A stretch of DNA of 64,000 nt, taken from NCBI RefSeq assembly GCF_001411495.1, contig NZ_CP012982.1, forward strand, positions 1,426,001-1,490,000, read 5' to 3'. A model generated the notes under the pieces. It saw nothing but the letters and a program-made list of their open reading frames with translations. It had not been told where the DNA came from and did no database searches. The first letter of the stretch is position 1. The number at the start of each line of letters is the position of its first letter. The stretch comes from Burkholderia cepacia ATCC 25416. Its GTDB lineage: Bacteria; Pseudomonadota; Gammaproteobacteria; Burkholderiales; Burkholderiaceae. This document shows, one piece after another, positions 7,848 through 15,790 of this stretch. The translations under genes were made by a program, and so were the position numbers.

Positions 7848-8633
7848 TCACGCGACGTGCCCCGTGCTCGCGCCTCCGGCACCCGCCGCCCGGCGGCTCC
7901 AGCGAATGCCCAGCAACAGGAGCACGGCACTGCACGCGAACAGGGTCGCCTCGACCAGCACCGTATCGACATGCCAGTACCGCGTCAGCAGCACGACAAC
8001 GAGGTCGAACACGAAATGAAGCGTAATCGCATACACCAGCCAGCGCTTCGTTCCGCGCACGAACGTCTGCAGCACGATCAGCGACAGCCCCACATGCGCG
8101 GCCAGCGCGCTCGTGCGCTCGAGCAACGCGAGAACGGGCGACGCGAGCGTCATGCCCCCGAACTGCGACCCGACCAGCGACTGCACGCCCTCAGGCACCA
8201 CGACACCCGCGTGCGCGAGCAGATAAGCCGTGCCGAGCGCGAGAAACCCGACGCCGACCAGCAGCATCGCCTCCAGTCCGCCGTGCCCGAGCCCGAGCAT
8301 CACGGCCGTCGGCGCATCATGCCGCTTCGGCAGCAGATACCGGAAGGCGACCCAGCGCCCGCATTCCTCGAAGAGCCCGGCCGTCAATGCCGCGAACACG
8401 AGCATCGGCAGGTGCCAGCGCGGGTCGTGAGCAAGCCAGCGGTATAGCGGAATCTGCCACGACATGCGCAGCACCGGCTGGAACACGAAGAAGGTCAGCA
8501 TCCCGTAGAAAAACACGCGAAGCGGCACCTGCGTGCGGCGTCGCCACGCGGCCGCGAGCCACGCAGGCGCGAGCAGCGCGACGAGACCGGCCGCGAGCGT
8601 AAGGAACAGGAGCGCGGGAGCGACGGGCTGCAT
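7848..8633 (-). CDS. YhfC-family intramembrane glutamic protease-like protein
   Basis: The 261-residue protein has about seven hydrophobic segments. It carries motifs of the CPBP/YhfC type: EECGRW with E89/E90, then GHGGLEA with H117 and E121, then HFVFDLV. In such families these residues form a membrane-embedded catalytic site. Start at 8633. It lies 11 bp downstream of a GNAT gene on the same strand, so they are probably co-transcribed. Substrate unknown. The membrane-protease reading rests on motif pattern only. Confidence 0.75.
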   Translation of the reverse strand: MQPVAPALLFLTLAAGLVALLAPAWLAAAWRRRTQVPLRVFFYGMLTFFVFQPVLRMSWQIPLYRWLAHDPRWHLPMLVFAALTAGLFEECGRWVAFRYLLPKRHDAPTAVMLGLGHGGLEAMLLVGVGFLALGTAYLLAHAGVVVPEGVQSLVGSQFGGMTLASPVLALLERTSALAAHVGLSLIVLQTFVRGTKRWLVYAITLHFVFDLVVVLLTRYWHVDTVLVEATLFACSAVLLLLGIRWSRRAAGAGGASTGHVA

Positions 8634-8644
8634 CGCGCGCCCCG

Positions 8645-9175
8645 TTACGCGAGTTGCTTGTGGAAAACCGTCGTCGCGCAGGGCGTGCCGTCGGGCATCA
8701 ACGCATAGTTCGGCACGACGCCGACGCGCTGCCAGCCGGCCCGCTCGTACAGCCGCTCGGCGTCGCCGCCCGTCACGGTATCGAGCACGAGCACGGTCTT
8801 GCCGGCGTCGCGCGCGGCCGCGTCGGCCGCCGCCATCAGCCGCCCGGCGATGCCCTGCCGGCGCGCGTGCCGCGACACGAGCATCTTCGCGATATCCGCG
8901 CGATGCGGCTGGTTCTCCGGCTGCGCGGTCACGACCTGCACGGTGCCGACGATCCGGCCGGCCGCGTCCTCGGCAACGAGCAGGATGCGCTCGCCGTTCG
9001 CGACGCCGTGGGCGACGTGGGTCCAGAACGCGACGGCGGTCGGCCGCCCGATCGGCAACATGAAGCTGACGGACGCGCCGCCCTCGACGCAATCGATCAG
9101 CACGTCGGCCAGCGCATCGACGCAGGTCATCGCTTCGCCCGCGTCGATGCGGCGGACGGTAACGGATTCGGTCAT
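8645..9175 (-). CDS. GNAT-family N-acetyltransferase
   Basis: The 176-residue protein has a standard GNAT fold: IVGTVQVV on beta-4, the acetyl-CoA loop KMLVSRHARRQGIAGRLM (Q/R-x-x-G-x-A, about 100-117) and YERAGWQRVG near the end. I start it at 9175 (MTESVTVRR). It acetylates an amine-bearing small molecule or protein; nothing visible identifies the acceptor. It sits 11 bp upstream of the YhfC-like protease gene. Confidence 0.85.
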   Translation of the reverse strand: MTESVTVRRIDAGEAMTCVDALADVLIDCVEGGASVSFMLPIGRPTAVAFWTHVAHGVANGERILLVAEDAAGRIVGTVQVVTAQPENQPHRADIAKMLVSRHARRQGIAGRLMAAADAAARDAGKTVLVLDTVTGGDAERLYERAGWQRVGVVPNYALMPDGTPCATTVFHKQLA

Positions 9176-9343
9176 GCCATCCCCGTAATCAGGTGGGCCG
9201 CCCGCACGGGTTCGGCGGGCGGCCGGATCGGAAAGAACACCGGCCGATCGTCGCGGCTCGCGCAACGGCAGCAGGCGTGCGGCGATACCGCGCCCGGTCG
9301 GCGCGTGTTACCGCCCCATCATCCTACGCGACGAAAATTCCCG

Positions 9344-9386
9344 TTGCATCGCCGTTCGCATTGCCTACACTTAGCCACATGGCTAA
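9344..9386 (+). promoter_or_regulatory. ArsR promoter with 16-bp palindromic operator over the start codon
   Basis: TTGCAT (9344-9349) and TACACT (9366-9371) are spaced 16 bp. Directly behind, TTAGCCA and TGGCTAA form a palindrome with a 2-base centre at 9371-9386 that covers the ATG at 9379. Transcription would begin at about the ATG, so the message is probably leaderless. The site lies where a bound ArsR dimer would block the polymerase. Confidence 0.7.
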
Positions 9387-9744
9387 CTTTCAACCCGGCA
9401 TCAGCGACGTCTTCCACGCCCTCTCCGATCCGACGCGCTGCGCGATCGTCGGCGCGCTCGGCCAGGGCGAGCGGACCGTCTCCGCACTGGCCGAGCCGTT
9501 CGACATGGCGCTGCCGTCGTTCATGAAGCACGTGGCCGTGCTCGAGCGCAGCGGCCTCGTGCAGACCCGGAAATCCGGCCGCTCGCGCACCTGCACACTG
9601 GTCGGCAGCCGGCTCGCCGAGGCCGAGGCATGGCTCGCCGCGCAACGCGCGCTGTGGGAAGCACGATCCGATCGTCTCGTCGAATTCGTCGAACGCCGTC
9701 ACCAGGAGGAGCACGATGTCAGCCAGCCCCGTCGACCCCGCTGA
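9379..9744 (+). CDS. ArsR-family winged-helix regulator
   Basis: The 121-residue protein opens MANFQPGISDVFHALSDPTRCAIV, typical of the ArsR branch paired with SRPBCC/AHSA1 genes. The HTH follows (ALAEPFDMALPSFMKHVAVLERSGLVQT, about 38-65). No cysteine metal site is visible, so it is not an obvious metal sensor. ATG 9379 lies inside the perfect palindrome, supporting autoregulation. Its 3' end overlaps the SRPBCC start by 29 bp. Confidence 0.9.
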   Translation: MANFQPGISDVFHALSDPTRCAIVGALGQGERTVSALAEPFDMALPSFMKHVAVLERSGLVQTRKSGRSRTCTLVGSRLAEAEAWLAAQRALWEARSDRLVEFVERRHQEEHDVSQPRRPR

Positions 9745-10201
9745 AGCCCACGATCTCGTCATCACGCGCACGTTGCACGCGCCGCGCCACGCGCTGTGGC
9801 GTGCGTGGACCGACCCCGAACTGCTGAAGGAATGGTGGTGCCCGAAACCGTGGACCACCGAAGTGCGCGCATTCGACCTGCGTCCGGGCGGCGCTTTCCA
9901 CACGTTCATGCGCGGCCCCGACGGCGGCACGAGCGACAACCCCGGCTGCTTCCTCGAAATCGTGCCCGAATCGCGCATCGTGTTCACGTCGATGCTCGCG
10001 GGCGGCTGGCGGCCGCAAGTGCCGTGGATGGGGTTCACGGCAGTCGTCACGATGGCCGACGACGATGCGGGCAGCCGCTACGAGGCGCGCGTGATGCATC
10101 CGGACGCCGCCACGCGCGAGCGCCATGAAGCGCTCGGCTTCTTCGAGGGCTGGAACACCTGCATCACGCAGCTCGACGCCTTCGCGGCCGCGCTGCGCTG
10201 A
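9716..10201 (+). CDS. SRPBCC (AHSA1-like) small-molecule-binding protein
   Basis: The 161-residue protein has the START/SRPBCC fold signature VITRTLHAPRHALWRAWTDPELLKEWWCP at the N-terminus, PGGAFHTF in the middle and a long C-terminal helix (GFFEGWNTCITQLDAF). CAGGAGG precedes its ATG, which lies inside the arsR gene. These proteins bind hydrophobic ligands; the ligand is unknown. The ArsR-SRPBCC two-gene unit is common, and the regulator usually controls its partner. Confidence 0.88.
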   Translation: MSASPVDPAEAHDLVITRTLHAPRHALWRAWTDPELLKEWWCPKPWTTEVRAFDLRPGGAFHTFMRGPDGGTSDNPGCFLEIVPESRIVFTSMLAGGWRPQVPWMGFTAVVTMADDDAGSRYEARVMHPDAATRERHEALGFFEGWNTCITQLDAFAAALR

Positions 10202-10320
10202 GCGCGGCCGGGTGCGCGATCATTGCATGCCGCCTCGCGCGCGCCTAGGATTCCTGAAGGAAGCGCGACGACACGCCGGCCGCCGACGTGCACCGTCGCG
10301 CGCGCTCCGCGGGAGGCGAC

Positions 10321-10797
10321 ATGTTGCACACGCACACGCATTCGACCCGGGTCAGCCGGCACCTGAACGCCCCGCGCGGGCGCGTCTACCGCGCGCTGCT
10401 CGATCCGCACGCCGTCGAACAATGGAAGGTGCCCGACGGCATGACGTGCCGCGTGCATGCGTACGACGCGCGCGAAGGCGGCGCGCTGCGCGTGTCGCTG
10501 AGCTATGACGCACCGTCGGCCGGCACCGGCAAGACCACCGCGCGCACCGATACCTATCACGGCCGCTTCGTCACGCTCGTGCCGGACGAGCAGATCGTCG
10601 AGATCGACGTGTTCGAAACCGACGATCCGATGCTGCGCGGCGCCATGACGATCACGATCACGCTGTCCGACGAAGCGGGCGGCACGCGCGTGGACGCCGT
10701 GCACGACGGGGTGCCGCCCGGCGTGCCGGTCGCCGACAACGAAACCGGCTGGCAAATGGCGCTGGCGAGGCTGGCCGCGCTGGTGGAGGCGGAGTGA
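10321..10797 (+). CDS. SRPBCC-family protein, second copy
   Basis: A 158-residue SRPBCC domain (TRVSRHLNAPRGRVYRALLDP at the start, VDAVHDGVPPG near residue 130, a C-terminal amphipathic helix GWQMALARLAALVEAE). GGGAGG lies five bases before ATG 10321. It follows the first SRPBCC gene by 119 bp on the same strand, so it is probably part of the ArsR-governed unit. The two copies are diverged, which argues for different ligands. Confidence 0.85.
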   Translation: MLHTHTHSTRVSRHLNAPRGRVYRALLDPHAVEQWKVPDGMTCRVHAYDAREGGALRVSLSYDAPSAGTGKTTARTDTYHGRFVTLVPDEQIVEIDVFETDDPMLRGAMTITITLSDEAGGTRVDAVHDGVPPGVPVADNETGWQMALARLAALVEAE

Positions 10798-10828
10798 GCA
10801 AGCGCCGGGCCTGTCGTCGCGACGCGCG

Positions 10829-11962
10829 TCAGCCGAGCCGGTAAGCCCGCGTGACCGTGCCGCGGAACAGCGCATCGCGCTCGTCCGGGCTTGCCTGCGC
10901 CGTCAGGCGCTTGAACGCATTCCAGCCGTTCACGAACGAATACGAGCCCTTGTCGACCGGAAAATTGCTCTCGAACATGCAGCGCTCGGGGCCGAACGCG
11001 TCGATGCAGGTCATCATCCACGGCTTCCACGCGTCGGCGAGTTGCACGGAAGACGGCGGCCGCGCACCTTTCTCGAAATCGAAACCGTTGATGCGCATCC
11101 CGAGCCCGCCGACCTTCACGTACACGTTCGGCAGCTGCGCGAGCGCGCGCATCGACGCCGACCAGCGCTCGAACACCTCCGGCCGCTTGTCGGCATAACT
11201 CGCGATCCGTACGACGCCGCCGCAGTGATTGACGATGATGCGCGTATCGGGATTCGCCTTCGCGAGCTCGAACAGTTCAGGTAGCTGGGGAAAGAACAGC
11301 CACGCGTCGTACGACAGCCCGAGCGGCGCGAGCTGCGCGACGCCCGCCCGGTACGCGGAATCGAGCAGCATGCCGCGCGGCACCGCCGATAGCGGATTGG
11401 CGAGCGTCGGATCGGCATCCCAGGTCGTCAGGTGACGAACGCCGCGAAACCGCCCGCGCCCGGCTTCGAGATGTGCTTCGAGCACCTCGCGCACGCGCTC
11501 GCCGAGACGCAGGTCCGCATGGCCGACGATGCCTTTCGCGACAGCCGGACGGCCGTGCTGCTGCAACGGCTCGGTCACGCCGGCAACGTAGGCCGTCTCG
11601 CCCGCCGGCTTCAGTTCGACCGGGCCCGCATCGCGATAGCGCGTCTGCGCCTGCATGTAGACGGACGCCTGGAGGTTGTGGCCCGAGCGCGCATCCTGCA
11701 GATAGTCGTCGAGCATGTAGATCCAGCCCGGCCGCTCATAGAAATGATGATGCGCGTCGACGATCGGCAGGTCGGGCTCGAGCACGGGTTCGAGCGCCGA
11801 CGCAAGCCAGTCGGGGCGGACCGCCAGATAGTTGCTTTGCGTCGTCATGCGGGAAACTCCCTCCTGGGTCGCCGCGCGCGTCTCGGCGAACGCGGGCAGC
11901 GCGAGCGATGCGGCGGCCGCGCCGAGCAGCCGGCGCCGCTTGATCGAAAGCGTCGTGTCCAT
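10829..11962 (-). CDS. Amidohydrolase-2 family hydrolase with a Tat-like leader
   Basis: The 377-residue protein has the metal-site start IVDAHHHFYE near residues 70-79, HCGG further on and ESNFPVDKG near the end, typical of the amidohydrolase-2 (lactonase/decarboxylase) group. The N-terminus KRRRLLGAAAASLALPAFAE looks like a twin-arginine signal, unusual for a family usually found in the cytoplasm. If the leader is false, an internal ATG near residue 31 would give a cytoplasmic form. It is the last gene of the IclR-controlled operon and starts one base after the MFS stop. It could open a lactone before uptake (inference). Confidence 0.8.
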   Translation of the reverse strand: MDTTLSIKRRRLLGAAAASLALPAFAETRAATQEGVSRMTTQSNYLAVRPDWLASALEPVLEPDLPIVDAHHHFYERPGWIYMLDDYLQDARSGHNLQASVYMQAQTRYRDAGPVELKPAGETAYVAGVTEPLQQHGRPAVAKGIVGHADLRLGERVREVLEAHLEAGRGRFRGVRHLTTWDADPTLANPLSAVPRGMLLDSAYRAGVAQLAPLGLSYDAWLFFPQLPELFELAKANPDTRIIVNHCGGVVRIASYADKRPEVFERWSASMRALAQLPNVYVKVGGLGMRINGFDFEKGARPPSSVQLADAWKPWMMTCIDAFGPERCMFESNFPVDKGSYSFVNGWNAFKRLTAQASPDERDALFRGTVTRAYRLG

Positions 11963-11963
11963 G

Positions 11964-13271
11964 TCATTCGCTCCGGTCGAACGCATACAGCGACAGCGTC
12001 AGCAGCGTCGTGATCGCGAGCACGATCGCGAGGCCGAGCATGCCGGCGGTAAAGGTGCCGAAGCCGTCCTTCAGGTAGCCGACGAGATAAGGGCCCGCGA
12101 AGCCGCCGAGCGCGCCGATCGAGTTGATCAGCGCGAGCCCGCCGGCCGCCGCCTGGCCGGACAGGAAGCGCGAGGGCAGCGTGTAGAAGATCGTGCGGCC
12201 GGCGATCGTGCCGACCAGCGCCAGCGTGATGCCGGCGAGTGCGGGGCCGAGCGTCAGGAAGTGCGTCGAGACGCCGAGCGCCACCGCGCCGATGAACAGC
12301 CCGATCGCCAGGTTCGCGACCGGGCCGCCGCGACGGTCCACGCGCTTCGCCCACCACAGCAGCGCGACGGTCGCGAAGAAGTACGGCACCGCGGACAGCC
12401 AGCCCGTCTGCATCGTCGACATGCCGTGCGCCTTGAGCATCTGCGGCAGCCAGATGCCGATCCCGTAAGAACCCATCGTGAAACCGAACGAGATCAGCGC
12501 GAGCACGTACACGCGCACGTCGCGCAGCGCGACGCCGAAGCGCTTCTTGCGGCCGGCGGCCGCGCCTTCGCGCTCGAACGCGCGCTGCAGCGCGACACGC
12601 TCGTCGCTCGACAGCCACGCGGCATCCGCGGGCGAATCGGACAGCAGCTTCAGCACGAGAAAACCGAGCGCGCACGCCGGCAGCCCTTCGACGATGAACA
12701 TCCATTTCCAGCCGGCCAGCCCGAGCGCGCCGTCGAGCTGCAGCAGCCACGTCGACAGCGGCCCGCCGATCAGCGACGACAGCGGCGTCGACACGGTGAA
12801 CCACGCCAGCACCCGCGTGCGGTAGCTCGCCGGAAACCACACGGCGAGGAAGAAGATCACGCCCGGAAAGAACCCGGCTTCCCCGATACCGAGCAGCAAC
12901 CGGATCGCATAGAAACTCGTCGGCCCGGTCGCAAGCGCGGTCGCGGCCGCCATCACGCCCCACGTGATCATGATGCGGGCGAGCCAGCGGCGCGCGCCGA
13001 AACGGTACAGCGCGAGATTGCTCGGCACCTCGAACACGCAGTAGCCGGCGAACATGATCCCCGCGCCCCAGCCGAACTGCGTCGCCGTCAGCCCGAGATC
13101 GCGGTTCATCGTGAGCGCCGCGAACCCGACGCTCGTGCGGTCCAGGTAATTGAAAAAATACGCGAGCGCGAGCAGCGGGATGAAGCGCCATGCGGCCTTG
13201 CGCACGGCCCGCTGCTCGATCGATGCATCGGTCTCGCGATCGGCGGCCAGCGCCGGGAATGCGGATGTCAT
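11964..13271 (-). CDS. MFS transporter, anion:cation symporter (ACS) type
   Basis: The 435-residue, 12-helix carrier has family marks FFNYLDRTSVGFA near residue 40, EVPSNLALYRFGAR in loop 2-3 and GIGEAGFFPGVIFFL in helix 4. ACS carriers import organic acids such as tartrate, galactarate, phthalate or 4-hydroxyphenylacetate. GGAGAC precedes the ATG. Lying between the CoA-transferase and the amidohydrolase, it is the likely uptake system for the acid this operon degrades. Confidence 0.9.
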   Translation of the reverse strand: MTSAFPALAADRETDASIEQRAVRKAAWRFIPLLALAYFFNYLDRTSVGFAALTMNRDLGLTATQFGWGAGIMFAGYCVFEVPSNLALYRFGARRWLARIMITWGVMAAATALATGPTSFYAIRLLLGIGEAGFFPGVIFFLAVWFPASYRTRVLAWFTVSTPLSSLIGGPLSTWLLQLDGALGLAGWKWMFIVEGLPACALGFLVLKLLSDSPADAAWLSSDERVALQRAFEREGAAAGRKKRFGVALRDVRVYVLALISFGFTMGSYGIGIWLPQMLKAHGMSTMQTGWLSAVPYFFATVALLWWAKRVDRRGGPVANLAIGLFIGAVALGVSTHFLTLGPALAGITLALVGTIAGRTIFYTLPSRFLSGQAAAGGLALINSIGALGGFAGPYLVGYLKDGFGTFTAGMLGLAIVLAITTLLTLSLYAFDRSE

Positions 13272-13354
13272 GGTTGTCTCCGTGGATAGGGCGATCCTCG
13301 CCCGCGCGTGGCGCGGTCGGGACGCCTTTGTTCGATCAGGGGATCGCGGCCGCG

Positions 13355-14635
13355 CTACGCGCTCGCCAGTTCGTTCGGCGACGGCGCGCCGCCCGCCGCC
13401 GCGCCGTCCGCGTCGTGCCGCCCGGCCACGACGCCGGCTTCGATCAGCGCGCGCGCCTCGTCCGGCGTGTAGCCGAGTTCGCCAAGCAGCGCGCGCGTGT
13501 CCTGCCCGAGCGCCGGCGGCGCCGAGCGCAGCCGCAGGCGCTCGCCCGCGAGCGTGAGCGGCAGCAGCGCGGTGCGCGTGTCGACCGGCCGCCCGGCGCC
13601 GCTCGCATCGGCCGGCAAAGTCACGTCCGCGAGGCCGCCCGTCGCCAGCAGGTGCGGATCGTCGAACAGGTCTTGCGGCTTGGTGATCGGTGCATACGGC
13701 AGGCCGATCGACTCGAAGATCGCGCCGATCTCCGCGGCCGAATGCGGCGCGAGCCGCGCGCGCAGTTCGGGCAGCAGCCACTCGCGCGCCTGCACGCGCA
13801 GGTTGTTGGTCGCGAGGCGCGCATCGTCCTTCAGCGCAGCCAGCCCGAACGCATCGCAGAACAACGCCCACTGCGTATCCGACACGACCGCGAGAAAGAT
13901 CTGCTCGCCGTCCTTCACGGAGAACACGTCGTAGACGGCCCACGCGGAAATCCGGCTCGGCATCGGCGATGCGGCCTGCCCCGTCACCGCGAACTGCATC
14001 ATGTGCTGCGCCACGAGGAACACGTTGTTTTCGAACAGCGAACTCTGCACCTGCTGGCCGCGGCCGGTGCGCTCGCGCTGCGCGAGCGCGGCCATCGCGC
14101 CGATCGCGCCGAACATGCCGCCCATGATGTCGTTCACGCTCGCGCCCGCGCGCAGCGGCCGCCCCTCCGGGCCGGTCATGTATGCGAGGCCGCCCATCAT
14201 CTGCACCACCTCGTCGAGCGCGGTGCGATGCTCGTACGGCCCCGGCAGGAAACCCTTGTGCGACACGTACACGATGCGCGGATTCAGCGAGTGCAGCGCC
14301 GGATAACCGAGGCCGAGCCGGTCCATCGTGCCGCTCTTGAAGTTCTCGCTGAACACGTCCGCCGTCGCGACGAGCCGCAGCACGATCTCGAGCCCGCGCG
14401 GATCCTTCACGTCGACCGCGAGGCTTTTCTTGTTGCGGTTGAACATCCCGAAGAATCCCGCGCCCGAACCGCGCAGCGCGCGCGTGCTGTCGCCGGCGAT
14501 CGGTTCGATCTTGATGACTTCCGCGCCGAGATCCGCGAGCAGCATCCCGCAGGTCGGGCCCATCACCATGTGCGTCATCTCGATCACGCGGACGCCGGCG
14601 TACGGCAGCATCGAAGCGGGTTGGCGGCCGTTCAT
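13355..14635 (-). CDS. CaiB/BaiF (family III) CoA-transferase
   Basis: The 426-residue length is normal for family III. It shows IKIEP near residue 41, NRNKKSLAVDVK (about 67-77), and D169 in SVNDIMGG, matching the catalytic Asp that forms the acyl-anhydride in formyl-CoA transferase. It moves CoA from a donor acyl-CoA onto a carboxylic acid. Its ATG overlaps the stop of the HMG-CoA-lyase-family gene by four bases (ATGA), so the two are made together. This strongly suggests the transferase activates the substrate of that lyase. Confidence 0.9.
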   Translation of the reverse strand: MNGRQPASMLPYAGVRVIEMTHMVMGPTCGMLLADLGAEVIKIEPIAGDSTRALRGSGAGFFGMFNRNKKSLAVDVKDPRGLEIVLRLVATADVFSENFKSGTMDRLGLGYPALHSLNPRIVYVSHKGFLPGPYEHRTALDEVVQMMGGLAYMTGPEGRPLRAGASVNDIMGGMFGAIGAMAALAQRERTGRGQQVQSSLFENNVFLVAQHMMQFAVTGQAASPMPSRISAWAVYDVFSVKDGEQIFLAVVSDTQWALFCDAFGLAALKDDARLATNNLRVQAREWLLPELRARLAPHSAAEIGAIFESIGLPYAPITKPQDLFDDPHLLATGGLADVTLPADASGAGRPVDTRTALLPLTLAGERLRLRSAPPALGQDTRALLGELGYTPDEARALIEAGVVAGRHDADGAAAGGAPSPNELASA

Positions 14636-15618
14636 TGCGCGACTCCCGCCAGGCATCCTTCCGGTTGCGGCGCGGCTGGAGAACGGCCGTCCGCGTAACG
14701 GAAGCCCTTCGGCAAACCGGCGTCCGGCACATGGCCGTACAACGCCTCGGCTGGCAGCGCCGCGTGCAGGATCGCGCGCGCGGCGAGCAGGGCGTCGACG
14801 TCGATACCCGTGTCGAATCCCGCCGATTCGAGCAGGAACACGAGATCCTCGGTGACGATGTTGCCGGTCGCACCCGGCGCATACGGGCAACCGCCGAGGC
14901 CGCCCTGGCTCGCATCGATCGTCGTCACGCCCGCGTCGAGCGCCGCGACGACGTTGGCGAGCCCCTGCCCGCGCGTATTGTGGAAATGCGCGCCGCCCGC
15001 CTTGTCGCCGACTTCCCGGCGCAGCCGGGCAAACAGCCGGCGCACCTGCGCCGGGTTCGCATAGCCGCTCGTGTCGGACAGCCCGATCTCGTCGACCCCG
15101 CATTCGGCCATCGCCACCGCCATCGCGATCGTCTCGTCGTCGCTGACGGCGCCCGCGATCGTGCAGCCGAACGCGACCGACACGCCCGCCTCGATCTGCA
15201 CCGACGGGAACCGCGCATCGCGCAGCGCGACGATCGCGCGCACCTCGTCGATCATCTGCGCGGGCGTCTTGCGGATATTCGCCAGCGAATGCGCCTCCGT
15301 CACCGATACCGGCAGCGTGAGCTTGTGCACGCCTGCTTCGAATGCGCCCTCGGCGCCGCGCAGGTTCGGCGCGAGCGCGGCGACATGCAGCCCGGGAATC
15401 GCCAGCGCATGCGCGACGACCTCACGCACGTCGGCCATCTGCGGCAACAGCCTCGCCGGCACGAACGACCCGACCTCGATCTCGCGCAAGCCGGCCGCGG
15501 CCAGCGCCGTGATCCAGCGCAGCTTGCCGGCCGTCGGCATCACGGCCCGGATGCTCTGCAGGCCGTCGCGCGGCCCGACCTCGCTGACCAGCACCTTCGG
15601 ATATTCGGAAACGCTCAT
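14632..15618 (-). CDS. Hydroxymethylglutaryl-CoA lyase family protein
   Basis: The 328-residue TIM-barrel protein has EVGPRDGLQS (R17, D18), DTSGYANP, HFHNTRGQG with the metal histidines, and the lyase signature GGLGGCPYAPGATGN holding the active-site cysteine. It cleaves (S)-HMG-CoA to acetoacetate and acetyl-CoA, or a close 3-hydroxy-3-methyl acyl-CoA. I start it at 15618 (GGAG six bases upstream), not the in-frame ATG at 15630. It leads a four-gene operon. No leucine-pathway genes (liuABCD) lie nearby, so it probably serves a dedicated acid such as 3-hydroxy-3-methylglutarate (inference). Confidence 0.9.
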   Translation of the reverse strand: MSVSEYPKVLVSEVGPRDGLQSIRAVMPTAGKLRWITALAAAGLREIEVGSFVPARLLPQMADVREVVAHALAIPGLHVAALAPNLRGAEGAFEAGVHKLTLPVSVTEAHSLANIRKTPAQMIDEVRAIVALRDARFPSVQIEAGVSVAFGCTIAGAVSDDETIAMAVAMAECGVDEIGLSDTSGYANPAQVRRLFARLRREVGDKAGGAHFHNTRGQGLANVVAALDAGVTTIDASQGGLGGCPYAPGATGNIVTEDLVFLLESAGFDTGIDVDALLAARAILHAALPAEALYGHVPDAGLPKGFRYADGRSPAAPQPEGCLAGVAQ

Positions 15619-15631
15619 TTGATACTCCATC

Positions 15632-15668
15632 GTTCTATCTGAAAGAACATCGTTCTGTATGACAGAAC
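15632..15668. promoter_or_regulatory. Two tandem IclR operators before the HMG-CoA-lyase operon
   Basis: GTTCTGT-N3-ACAGAAC (15652-15668) is a perfect 17-bp inverted repeat. GTTCTAT-N3-AAAGAAC (15632-15648) is a one-mismatch copy exactly 20 bp away, so both dimers would lie on the same helix face. The inner copy begins 14 bp upstream of the lyase ATG. Confidence 0.75.
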
Positions 15669-15731
15669 TCTAAGCGTGCGTCGAACGCGCTGTAAGCGGG
15701 GTATACCCGTGAAATTGCGATTTTCTGGAAC

Positions 15732-15760
15732 TTGAGTTCTGTCAGACAGAACGATATAGT
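15732..15760 (+). promoter_or_regulatory. iclR promoter with embedded operator
   Basis: TTGAGT (15732-15737), a 17-bp spacer and TATAGT (15755-15760) form a good sigma-70 promoter for the regulator. A perfect third copy of the palindrome, GTTCTGT-N3-ACAGAAC (15736-15752), fills the spacer. Binding there would repress the regulator's own gene. Confidence 0.75.
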
Positions 15761-15790
15761 CGACCGATCATCCTCTGAAGGAAGCAGGCA

